Made by a program: the position numbers and the translations under genes | Shown: positions 6,597 through 13,580 of the stretch, in pieces | Layout of the letters: each line of letters opens with the position of its first letter | Position numbering within the stretch: the first letter of the stretch is position 1 | DNA from: Campylobacter_A concisus_Y | Lineage (GTDB): Bacteria; Campylobacterota; Campylobacteria; Campylobacterales; Campylobacteraceae | Direction: 5' to 3' | Assembly: GCF_902460415.1 (NCBI RefSeq) | Contig: NZ_CABPTY010000007.1 | Location: forward strand, 7,260-23,957 | DNA: 16,698 nt | Notes under the pieces: model-generated | Told to the model about the DNA's origin: nothing | Seen by the model: only the letters and a program-made list of their open reading frames with translations | The model's database searches: none

Positions 6597-7607
6597 CTAC
6601 TCAAAAAGCCCTTTTTCGATATCGATCTTGATGTTAAAGGTCTCAAAGCACTTCGCACTTGCGATCCTACCCTTTGCTGTGCGCTCGATAAAGCCATTTG
6701 CAAGCAGATATGGCTCGATGACATCCTCAACCGTGCCCTCGTCCTCGCTAAGTGCCGCTGCAATCGTGCTAAGCCCCATAGGACGGCGCCTTGCTTGCAT
6801 CAAAATTTCTAAATACCTAATATCCATCTCGTCAAATCCAAGCGAATTTACACCAAGTGCGTTAAGTCCCTCTTTTGCACGCTCGTGGCTGATGATTTGC
6901 TCGTCATTTACCTCGGCAAAGTCGCGAATCCGCTTTAAAAGCCTAAGAGCGATCCTAGGCGTGGCACGTGAGCGTTTGGCGATCTCAAGCGAGGCGTTTT
7001 TGTCGCACTCTTTGCCAAGCTTGGCTGAGGCTATCTGCACGATGCGGCTTAGCTCGCTGCTTGTATAAAACTGCAGCCTAAAATCCATCCCAAAGCGATC
7101 TCTAAGTGGCGCTGAGATCATGCCAGCACGCGTCGTTGCGCCTATTAGCGTAAATTTTGGCAAGTCTATCTTGATAGTCTGGGCAGCCGGCCCTGAGCCT
7201 ATGATGATATCAAGCCTAAAGTCCTCCATCGCAGGATAGAGCACCTCTTCAATGGCTGGGCTTAGGCGGTGGATCTCATCGATAAAAAGCACGTCGCCCT
7301 CTTGTAAATTTGTAAGGATCGCCGCAAGATCACCACTCTTTTCTATCATAGGCGCTGCGGTCATTTTGATACTTACACCCATCTCGTTTGCGATGATGTG
7401 AGCAAGGGTGGTTTTACCAAGTCCTGGAGGGCCGTAAAATAGCACGTGATCTAGGCACTCATTTCGCTTTTTGGCTGCTTTTATAAAGACATCTAAATTT
7501 TGCTTGATCTTTTCTTGTCCGATATAGTCTTCAAATTTTGTCGGTCTAAGCGAGACTTCAAAGTCATTTTCAAAGCTTACTTTTTCGATTTCAACGATTC
7601 TATCCAA
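6597..7607 (-). CDS. ruvB: Holliday junction branch migration ATPase RuvB
   Basis: RuvB is the hexameric AAA+ motor that, with RuvA, moves Holliday junctions during recombination and repair. The 336 residues show Walker A GPPGLGKTT (59-67), Walker B FIDEIH (108-113), the sensor GATTRAG (156-162) and the arginine-finger region PLRDRFG (167-173). A winged-helix DNA-binding end is visible around RRRPMGLSTIAAALSEDEGTVEDVIEPYL. The length is normal. The start is TTG with AAGGA 6-7 bases upstream, and MDRIVEIEK matches the beginning I recall for Campylobacter RuvB. It lies after a two-component kinase gene with a 49-base gap; ruvA is not in the window. Confidence 0.97.
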   Translation of the reverse strand: MDRIVEIEKVSFENDFEVSLRPTKFEDYIGQEKIKQNLDVFIKAAKKRNECLDHVLFYGPPGLGKTTLAHIIANEMGVSIKMTAAPMIEKSGDLAAILTNLQEGDVLFIDEIHRLSPAIEEVLYPAMEDFRLDIIIGSGPAAQTIKIDLPKFTLIGATTRAGMISAPLRDRFGMDFRLQFYTSSELSRIVQIASAKLGKECDKNASLEIAKRSRATPRIALRLLKRIRDFAEVNDEQIISHERAKEGLNALGVNSLGFDEMDIRYLEILMQARRRPMGLSTIAAALSEDEGTVEDVIEPYLLANGFIERTAKGRIASAKCFETFNIKIDIEKGLFE

Positions 7608-7634
7608 AGTTTTTCCTTCTAAATTTAAGGCTTC

Positions 7635-7640
7635 ATTTTA
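7635..7640 (-). promoter_or_regulatory. Possible -10 box before ruvB
   Basis: TAAAAT on the minus strand lies 27 bases before the ruvB TTG, in the 49-base gap after the kinase gene. It is one mismatch from consensus in AT-rich DNA, so it is only a candidate for a separate ruvB promoter. Confidence 0.3.
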
Positions 7641-7656
7641 CGCTTTTATGCTTAAT

Positions 7657-8763
7657 TTAAGCTCGTTTAAATTTGTAGTAAAAGGTGCTGCCCTCGCCGT
7701 AGACACTATCAACGCCGTATGAAATTTCATGTTTTTGGCAAATTTCACTGACGATATTTAGCCCAAGGCCAAAGCCGCCTTGGATTTCATCCTCTCTGAC
7801 GTATCTTTTCCAAACCTTTTTAACGTCCTTTATCCCCTTGCCAAAGTCTTGTACACTAAGCTTTATCCGGTCATTTTCAAAGCATAAATTTATTAGTATT
7901 TCGCTCTCTTTTTGGCTGTATTTTATGGCGTTTGTAATCGTATTATCAATGATACGCTGCGCCTCTACTTTGCTTAGTGTGATATAGGCATCATCTACCA
8001 AATTTGTATTTATAACTATGTGCTTGACATCTGCCACACTTTGCAAAAATTTTACCCTTTCACTCACGTACTCGCCTAAATTTAGCCGCTCATTTGGAAA
8101 TTTGATGTAGCCACGCTTTATGAAGTACTCGACATCTTCATATGTTATCTGCATCTGTTTTAGGGCATTTTTTATGCGGGTAATGTATTTATTATCAAGG
8201 CCCAACATCTCAAGATTCATGCCAGCTACGCCAAGGGGAGTCTTTAGCTCATGCATAGCATCATTAAAGAAATTATTCATATATCTTTGAAAGTCTTTAT
8301 AAGGCTTAACGCTGCTTAGATATAAAAAATAGACTATAAAAAGAACTGCGACCAGTATAACAAGCAACATAATGGCTGTTAGAAATACACTTTTTTTATT
8401 GTCAAGTTCATTTTCCACCACGACATAATAAGGTGTCTTATCTTTTATAAAAAAGCTCTTGTAAAATAGATATCCATCCTCTTCAAGTGTTACAAATTTA
8501 AAGCTACTTGGCTGTTTTGTGAGAGTTGAGATGATTGGTTTAAAATTTACATCGTAGATTGCAAATTTATATTTTAAAGAAATAACTATGTTTTCGTTTT
8601 TTAGAAATGAATTTTTGATGATATTTTCATGTTTCATAGCACCAAAAAGGGCTTTTGAGGTGCTGTTTTTTTGGCTTAAATTTAGGATCACAAAGCTTTG
8701 AAAACAAAATAGCGACATTATCACAAATGTCGCTATGATCTGGATCTTAAAGCTCTTGTGCAT
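7657..8763 (-). CDS. Two-component sensor histidine kinase
   Basis: An inner-membrane kinase of 368 residues. Helices at about 8-29 and 126-150 enclose a periplasmic sensor of some 95 residues. Next comes the dimerisation and phosphoacceptor helix with NDAMHELKTPLGV (His171). The ATP-binding domain follows: N box DNTITNAIKYS (273-283), DFGKGI (306-311) and GGFGLGLNIV (329-338). All catalytic motifs are intact, so it should phosphorylate the partner regulator. The ATG lies inside the end of the regulator gene, a 17-base overlap typical of coupled pairs. The signal sensed is unknown; the periplasmic part has no motif I recognise. I cannot decide which named Campylobacter pair, if any, it matches. 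Confidence 0.92.
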   Translation of the reverse strand: MHKSFKIQIIATFVIMSLFCFQSFVILNLSQKNSTSKALFGAMKHENIIKNSFLKNENIVISLKYKFAIYDVNFKPIISTLTKQPSSFKFVTLEEDGYLFYKSFFIKDKTPYYVVVENELDNKKSVFLTAIMLLVILVAVLFIVYFLYLSSVKPYKDFQRYMNNFFNDAMHELKTPLGVAGMNLEMLGLDNKYITRIKNALKQMQITYEDVEYFIKRGYIKFPNERLNLGEYVSERVKFLQSVADVKHIVINTNLVDDAYITLSKVEAQRIIDNTITNAIKYSQKESEILINLCFENDRIKLSVQDFGKGIKDVKKVWKRYVREDEIQGGFGLGLNIVSEICQKHEISYGVDSVYGEGSTFYYKFKRA

Positions 8764-9415
8764 CTATTTTATAGCCTATGCGCCTCTTTGAGATGATAAA
8801 GTCGTTTGTCGTTTTGTTTCTTATCTTTAAAACGTGCATTCTTATATCAGCGCCCTCTATATCTTTATCGTTCCAGACAAGATCTCTAAGCTCTTCCATG
8901 CTGACGTAAGAATTTAGATGTGAAACTAGACACTCAACAAGTGCGACTTCTTTTGCACTAAGATCGACCATTTTGCCGTTTTTAAATAGCGCACGCTTGT
9001 TTAGATTAAAGCTAAACTCGTCATTGATCTTTACTATGTTTTTATCGTCAGTTCCATAGTATTTTCTCATAAGCTCAGCTACTCTAAATTTAAGCTCAGC
9101 AAGCTCAAATGGCTTTTTTAGGTATTCGTTACAGCCAAGCTCGTAGCCAATAGCCATATCATCAATATCAACTAAAGATGTCGTTATCATGATAGGAGCG
9201 CTTGGATTTAGACTTCTTATGTACTTGATAACCTCATGTCCATTTACGCCAGGGACTTTTATATCAAGTATAAAAAGATGATAGAAATTTTTCTCTATCA
9301 GATCACACGCTTCTTGGCCATCACTCACCGCTGTAACTTCATAACCAAGCGTCTGTAAAAACTCACAGACGCTCTCTTGAAACCCTAAATCATCTTCTAA
9401 AAGCAAAATTTTCAA
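8747..9415 (-). CDS. OmpR/PhoB-type response regulator
   Basis: A cytoplasmic DNA-binding regulator of 222 residues. The receiver domain (1 to about 118) has the acidic pair at Glu7/Asp8-Asp9, the phosphoacceptor Asp51 (LFILDIKVPG), Thr78/Thr79 and Lys101 (LKKPF). The C-terminal winged-helix domain (about 125-220) has the usual LSAKEVALVECLVSH recognition start and ends with ISKRRIGYKI. It should bind direct repeats at target promoters after phosphorylation by the overlapping kinase. The start is TTG with AGGAG 6 bases upstream; no better ATG is available near the N-terminus. It lies just downstream of psrC in the same direction, with its own likely promoter in the 90-base gap. Confidence 0.93.
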   Translation of the reverse strand: MKILLLEDDLGFQESVCEFLQTLGYEVTAVSDGQEACDLIEKNFYHLFILDIKVPGVNGHEVIKYIRSLNPSAPIMITTSLVDIDDMAIGYELGCNEYLKKPFELAELKFRVAELMRKYYGTDDKNIVKINDEFSFNLNKRALFKNGKMVDLSAKEVALVECLVSHLNSYVSMEELRDLVWNDKDIEGADIRMHVLKIRNKTTNDFIISKRRIGYKIDAQEL

Positions 9416-9456
9416 ATCTCTCTCCTAAAAAATAAGTTTTATTAAGATTTAGCACT

Positions 9457-9462
9457 ATTGTA
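9457..9462 (-). promoter_or_regulatory. -10 box of the two-component operon
   Basis: The minus strand reads TACAAT, 41 bases before the regulator's TTG, in the AT-rich gap after psrC. An imperfect inverted repeat, CTATT...AATAG, spans 9455-9473 over this box and could be a binding site. No terminator hairpin for the psr operon is visible in the gap, so read-through is possible. Confidence 0.4.
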
Positions 9463-9505
9463 ATATTTAATAGGTAAATTCAAAATTAAAATTATTTTTT
9501 AAGCA

Positions 9506-10441
9506 TTAAATAAAAATTTGCCCCGCATAGACAATGTAACACCTTAGCAAAAAGACGCCACATATTACGAATAATGCGTTGATCACGGCAAATTCGCGTT
9601 TAAAATCATGCACCTTTAAAACGCTTAAGTCTAAAATGATAGGCAAAGCCATACCAAAACCAATGACGCCAATATAAAACATTAGCCCAAGAGAATTTGC
9701 GCTAAGTGCGTTTGCTACGCTCTCTGCACCACTTGTGCTTGCACCTTTTACAACCATAAAAAGAGTAACTATGAGCAAAAACTCAGCAATAATCGCAAAA
9801 AAATCAAATTTTAATAAATAGTGTGCAATATCGTTTTGCCTTTTTGCCTTATCTTTTAGCACGCCAACAAGTAACGTAAATGCACCAGCACAGCTCAAGC
9901 CTGATACTAAAAATAATACCGGCAAGACTGATGTATTCCAAAGTGCGATCTTGTGAGCTGCACTTAGCAAAAAGCCTGTATATGCACCAACGCCAATGCC
10001 TAGGATAAAAAGTAAAATTTCAAGTAGGCTTGAAATTTTGCTAGCAAAATTTGCAACCACGTCAAAAAGAGAAATTTTAAGCATTACGATCTCGTTTTTA
10101 AATGCACCAACTGCGTATATAACGCTAAGAGGCGTATAAACTAGAAGCAGTGCAACACCTATTGACATGACTGAGTCGAAGTTGTAAAGCAAGAGTATCC
10201 AGTAAAAGCTAAGCGGCTTGCCAAGGTCAAGCACCAAAAGAGCAAGTCCAAGAACGATCGCTAATGGAGCGATAAGAGCGGCTGCTTTAAAGTAATAGTT
10301 CTCTTTGCCATATTTTTTTGAAATGAGCACAGCAACGATACTAGCACCCGCACTAAGTCCTGCTAAAAATAGATAAACGGCTATCGGCCAGCCCCAGTAA
10401 ATTTCAGAGTATTGAGCTAGGCTTCCTGACATGTTATTCAT
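9506..10441 (-). CDS. psrC: NrfD/PsrC-type membrane subunit of a polysulfide/thiosulfate reductase
   Basis: The quinol-oxidising membrane anchor of the complex, 311 residues with about eight hydrophobic helices. Family marks are WPIAVYLFLAGLSAGAS near the start, LDLGKPLSF after the second helix, EILLFILGIGVGAYTGFLLS in the middle and LRCYIVYAGQ at the end. It should receive electrons from menaquinol and pass them to the iron-sulfur subunit. The ATG at 10441 has AAGGAG 7 bases upstream and overlaps the psrB end by 8 bases, so the two are translationally coupled; a second ATG three codons later is possible. No haem-binding pattern is evident, as expected for NrfD-type anchors. Confidence 0.88.
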   Translation of the reverse strand: MNNMSGSLAQYSEIYWGWPIAVYLFLAGLSAGASIVAVLISKKYGKENYYFKAAALIAPLAIVLGLALLVLDLGKPLSFYWILLLYNFDSVMSIGVALLLVYTPLSVIYAVGAFKNEIVMLKISLFDVVANFASKISSLLEILLFILGIGVGAYTGFLLSAAHKIALWNTSVLPVLFLVSGLSCAGAFTLLVGVLKDKAKRQNDIAHYLLKFDFFAIIAEFLLIVTLFMVVKGASTSGAESVANALSANSLGLMFYIGVIGFGMALPIILDLSVLKVHDFKREFAVINALFVICGVFLLRCYIVYAGQIFI

Positions 10442-10997
10442 GGTGTGCTCCTTTTGTATTTGCGATCATCGCAAGTGAAGGTTTTGTATTTAGCTCCGCT
10501 TTTGGCAAGTAGTATTTGCTCTCTTTTAATTTCTTTGAAATTTTAGAATTTTCATCATTTACATCGCCAAAAGTTAGGGCATTTGTAGGGCAGACGCTAA
10601 CGCAAGCTGGCTCTTTGCCATCTTCTAGCCTACTCTCATAGCAAAATGTGCATTTGCCTATCTCGCCATCTGGCAAGACGTAGCGAGCATCGTATGGACA
10701 GGCCAGGATGCAGTATTTGCAACTAACGCAAATTCTATGATCAAGCAGCGTCACGCCATCAGCTGTTTTAAAGCTAGCACCAGTTGGGCAAACCTCAACA
10801 CAAGGTGCATCTTCGCACATAACACAGCTTTGACGCAAAAAGTCGGTCTTTAAATTTGGAAATGTCCCACTCATCTTTGCATGCACCTGCAAGCGGTAAA
10901 GTCCCCTTGGTACGTTGTTTGTACTTCTGCAAGCTACCGAGCAGCCTTGACAGCCGATGCATAAATTTTCATCATGTATCATCATATATTTTTTCAT
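10434..10997 (-). CDS. psrB: Four-cluster iron-sulfur subunit PsrB
   Basis: A ferredoxin-like electron carrier of 187 residues that links the membrane subunit to the molybdenum subunit. Sixteen cysteines form four [4Fe-4S] sites: CIGCQGC with C23 (13-23), CVMCEDAPCVEVC (58-70), CVSCKYCILAC (90-100), and C116/C119 with C132/C136. It has no export signal. In this family it normally crosses the membrane attached to the catalytic subunit, using that subunit's twin-arginine leader, so the leader defect seen in psrA would affect both. The start ATG has AAGGA 6 bases upstream and lies 9 bases after psrA. Confidence 0.93.
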   Translation of the reverse strand: MKKYMMIHDENLCIGCQGCSVACRSTNNVPRGLYRLQVHAKMSGTFPNLKTDFLRQSCVMCEDAPCVEVCPTGASFKTADGVTLLDHRICVSCKYCILACPYDARYVLPDGEIGKCTFCYESRLEDGKEPACVSVCPTNALTFGDVNDENSKISKKLKESKYYLPKAELNTKPSLAMIANTKGAHHE

Positions 10998-11006
10998 TTT
11001 CTATCC

Positions 11007-13232
11007 TTACGCTTTACTTATGCTAACGCCAACATTTGTAACCATAGTCGCAGCCACTGGCCCTTCGGCTGGATTAAGAAGCACGCTTGTATTTAGCCCC
11101 ACGTGATCTATACTCTTAAGAGCTGGGGTGATGTGTCCAAAGCCGTGATATATAAAGAGTGTATCTTCTCTAATGCCCTCGGTCACCATGAGCTTGCCCT
11201 TTTGCTCGCCAAATTTATTTTTCACCACAACCATATCGCCATCTCGTAAATTTTTACGTTTAGCTGTTTTTGGATTTATCCAGATAGGGCTATCACTCAT
11301 AAGATCATGAAGCGACGGCACCGCCTGAGTGTGGCCGTTGGTATGAATAGGCGTTTTGCCACAAGTTAGACAAAGATCATGTCCGTCAAATGTGTCCATA
11401 TCTTTGTCATTTAGCGCGCCATATCCTGCAAACTGCGCCTCTACATCAGGCAAAAATAGCTCTATCTTGCCACTTTTTGTTTTTAGCTTAGCCATATCGT
11501 CCATTAGCCCATTTTCTCCTACAAATTTAGAAGCGACTGGATATTTAGCGACAAATTTATCGATCATGCCTTTTTCTCTAAACAAGATTCCCGGCTCATC
11601 CCAAGTGATAAAGCCATCTTTTTCAAGCGCAGCAAGTAAATTTACATCTCCGCCAGCTTGCTGCATCCTAAACTCACGTATGTCGTTCCAAGTATAAAGC
11701 TCATCTATCTTCATGCGGCGTGCTAGCTCCCTAAAGATAAATGCCCCATCTTTTGTGTCGCCAACTGGATCAATAACTTTATTTCTTATCATATAAGCTG
11801 GCTTTAGACCTGACTTATCCTCTATGCCCTCGTCGCGCTCAAGGTAGCTACTCTCAGGCAAGATAACATCAGCGAATGTCGCCATATCGTTTAGATAAAC
11901 ATCGCTTACCACGATAAAATCAAGTTTCTTCATCGCCTCTATACTCTTCATCGTCTCAGCAACGTTTATTAGGTGATTAAAGCGGATGTTAAACCAGCCT
12001 TTTATGGCGTATGGTTTCTCGCTTAAGATAGCGTCATTTATATCCATCAAAACGCCATGTTTTCTGCTTACAAATTTATGCCTACCATTCTCGCCAGCAA
12101 AGTCAAGTCTAGTGACTTTTGGCACTTTAAATTTCTCATCTGGATTTTTAAGAACTGGGAATTTATCCTCGCCAACTAGCTTGTTAAAGGTTTTAGCATT
12201 TTTGCCACCAAAAAGACCGCCTTTGACCTCCCAGTTGCCCATCATCGCATTTGCCACCATGATGGCTTTTGTCCTCATGTATTCAGCTTTTGTGGTGGTT
12301 GTCTTATGTCCAAAATCAAAAATAACTCTTGGGGCAGCTTTATAAATTTCATCAGCGATGCGTCTAACGTCACTTGCTTTTATACCAGTGATCGCTTCTT
12401 GCCATTCAGGTGTTTTGCCCTCTACGCTTTTAACGATCTCATCAAAGCCAATTGTAAATTTCTCAATAAATTCTTTATCGTAAGTGCCATTTTGTATCCA
12501 TGTATTTATGATAGCTAGCACAAAAGCTAGGTCAGTGCCAGGTCTAACTGGCAGCCACTCATCAGCCTTTGAAGCCACCACGCTAAATCTTGGCTCAAGC
12601 ACAAGTAGCTTTGTATCTTTTTTAGCCGCAAATTTAGCAAGTTTTTTAGCATCGGCTATAACTATGCCCTCAAAGAGATTGTGACCAAAATTTACAACGT
12701 ATTTTGCATTTGCAAAGTCTCTTTTTAGCTTAGCTATGCCATACATCTGCTCACAGACCATTTGATATGTGATCGGACAGCACGAAAAGTGTGAAAAGCA
12801 GTTTGGCGAACCGTAAGCTGAGGCAAAATTTACCATTAGTTTATGTGTTTGCGAGCTTTTACAGGTAAAGACAAAGCTTTCTGGGCCATACTTTTGCTTG
12901 ATCTCAAGCATTTTTGAAGCAACTAGATCAAGTGCCTCGTCCCAGCTAGCCTCACGCCACTTATTTTCTCCTCTCTCACCAACCCTGATCAAAGGCTTTT
13001 TGACTCTATTTTCGTCATAAAGCTGACTAAAACCAGAGCCACCTCTTGCACAAAGCGAAGTTGCCGTACCACCAGCTTTTGGATTGCCGCTTAAGAAGCA
13101 AATTTTATTATCAACGACCTTTGCTTCGATAGGGCATCTTGAAGAGCACATCTCGCAAAAGCTGCGGACGTACTTCTCATCTTGCTTTGCAGCATTTTCC
13201 AAAGCACCACCCGGTAAGGATGATGCAACCAT
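11007..13232 (-). CDS. psrA: Molybdopterin catalytic subunit of polysulfide/thiosulfate reductase, leader out of frame
   Basis: A 741-residue member of the DMSO reductase family that reduces polysulfide or thiosulfate at a bis-MGD molybdenum centre. The N-terminal [4Fe-4S] site is CEMCSSRC (26-33) with Cys61. The likely molybdenum ligand lies in FSCCPITY (Cys151 or Cys152). The cofactor-binding end NGHTQAVPSLHDL...WINPKTAK is intact. The ATG at 13232 has GGAG 5 bases upstream but starts inside what should be the Tat signal. In this frame the upstream codons read REFLKFGAGVS and continue from a second Tat fragment beginning at 13287, separated by a 7-bp duplication. Without the duplication the protein would be 757 residues. 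As written, the enzyme would be cytoplasmic or not made from the proper start. Psr and Phs activity cannot be told apart by sequence reading. Confidence 0.9.
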   Translation of the reverse strand: MVASSLPGGALENAAKQDEKYVRSFCEMCSSRCPIEAKVVDNKICFLSGNPKAGGTATSLCARGGSGFSQLYDENRVKKPLIRVGERGENKWREASWDEALDLVASKMLEIKQKYGPESFVFTCKSSQTHKLMVNFASAYGSPNCFSHFSCCPITYQMVCEQMYGIAKLKRDFANAKYVVNFGHNLFEGIVIADAKKLAKFAAKKDTKLLVLEPRFSVVASKADEWLPVRPGTDLAFVLAIINTWIQNGTYDKEFIEKFTIGFDEIVKSVEGKTPEWQEAITGIKASDVRRIADEIYKAAPRVIFDFGHKTTTTKAEYMRTKAIMVANAMMGNWEVKGGLFGGKNAKTFNKLVGEDKFPVLKNPDEKFKVPKVTRLDFAGENGRHKFVSRKHGVLMDINDAILSEKPYAIKGWFNIRFNHLINVAETMKSIEAMKKLDFIVVSDVYLNDMATFADVILPESSYLERDEGIEDKSGLKPAYMIRNKVIDPVGDTKDGAFIFRELARRMKIDELYTWNDIREFRMQQAGGDVNLLAALEKDGFITWDEPGILFREKGMIDKFVAKYPVASKFVGENGLMDDMAKLKTKSGKIELFLPDVEAQFAGYGALNDKDMDTFDGHDLCLTCGKTPIHTNGHTQAVPSLHDLMSDSPIWINPKTAKRKNLRDGDMVVVKNKFGEQKGKLMVTEGIREDTLFIYHGFGHITPALKSIDHVGLNTSVLLNPAEGPVAATMVTNVGVSISKA

Positions 13233-13233
13233 A

Positions 13234-13287
13234 CTAACTCCAGCACCGAATTTTAAAAATTCTCGTTTCTCGTCTATTTAAGCTCAT
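13234..13287 (-). other. Out-of-frame Tat leader start of psrA
   Basis: An ATG at 13285-13287 with AAGGGAG just upstream is the natural psrA start. It encodes MSLNRRE, then leaves the psrA frame at the 7-bp duplication and ends at TAG (13234-13236) after 17 codons. Joining it to the psrA frame without one repeat copy gives MSLNRREFLKFGAGVSMVAS, a classic twin-arginine signal. The TAG ends one base before the ATG of the long frame. Confidence 0.8.
13260..13273. repeat. Perfect 7-bp tandem duplication in the psrA leader
   Basis: TTCTCGT occurs twice without a gap, at 13260-13266 and 13267-13273 (ACGAGAA twice on the coding strand). Deleting one copy restores AGA CGA GAA TTT TTA, encoding RREFL, and joins the leader to the rest of psrA. 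Seven bases is not a multiple of three, so the duplication causes the frameshift. Confidence 0.9.
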
Positions 13288-13534
13288 CTTTCTCCCTTTA
13301 AAGATATTTGCCTTTAGTTATTCTAGTATTTAAAGTTGAAAATAAAATTAAATCTTACTTAATATTTATATTTAGATTTTTAGTTTTAAAAAATTAGTAT
13401 TCTAATATCAAAATAAGTAAAATTCTAAAAATTATAAATTTAATTAATATAATTTTTAACGCGATCTTATAAAAATTTTAAATATAAAATTTTGATTAAG
13501 GATTTTGAATAGAAATTAAAAATTTTAAAGGGAT
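13288..13534. other. AT-rich intergenic region before psrA
   Basis: This 247-base stretch separates psrA from the dcu terminator and holds no gene that I can support on either strand. It is extremely AT-rich. Several TAGAAT-like boxes occur on the minus strand, and short inverted repeats such as ATTAG-TATT-CTAAT are present. It probably contains the psr promoter and regulator sites, but no known operator stands out. Confidence 0.55.
13320..13325 (-). promoter_or_regulatory. Candidate -10 box of the psr operon
   Basis: The minus strand reads TAGAAT, one mismatch from consensus, 33 bases before the psrA leader ATG. It would give a leader of about 25 bases. Similar boxes occur farther upstream, so this is the nearest candidate rather than a firm call. 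Confidence 0.35.
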
Positions 13535-13562
13535 TTAAAAAAGCCGAGAGAGATCTCGGCTT
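13535..13562 (-). terminator. Rho-independent terminator after the Dcu carrier gene
   Basis: A perfect 9-bp stem, AAGCCGAGA with TCTCGGCTT, closes a 4-base loop at 13541-13562. On the minus strand it is followed by six T residues (13537-13542, overlapping the stem base). It lies 19 bases after the carrier's stop codon and should end the aspA-dcu transcript, insulating the psr operon. Confidence 0.88.
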
Positions 13563-13580
13563 AAGTCTGATTTAAAATAC

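Noticed and set aside
6472..7068. 198-codon plus-strand open frame opposite ruvB and the zinc-ribbon gene
   Set aside because: It lies antisense to RuvB, whose motifs are intact, and its serine/leucine-rich translation is typical of a reverse-strand shadow.
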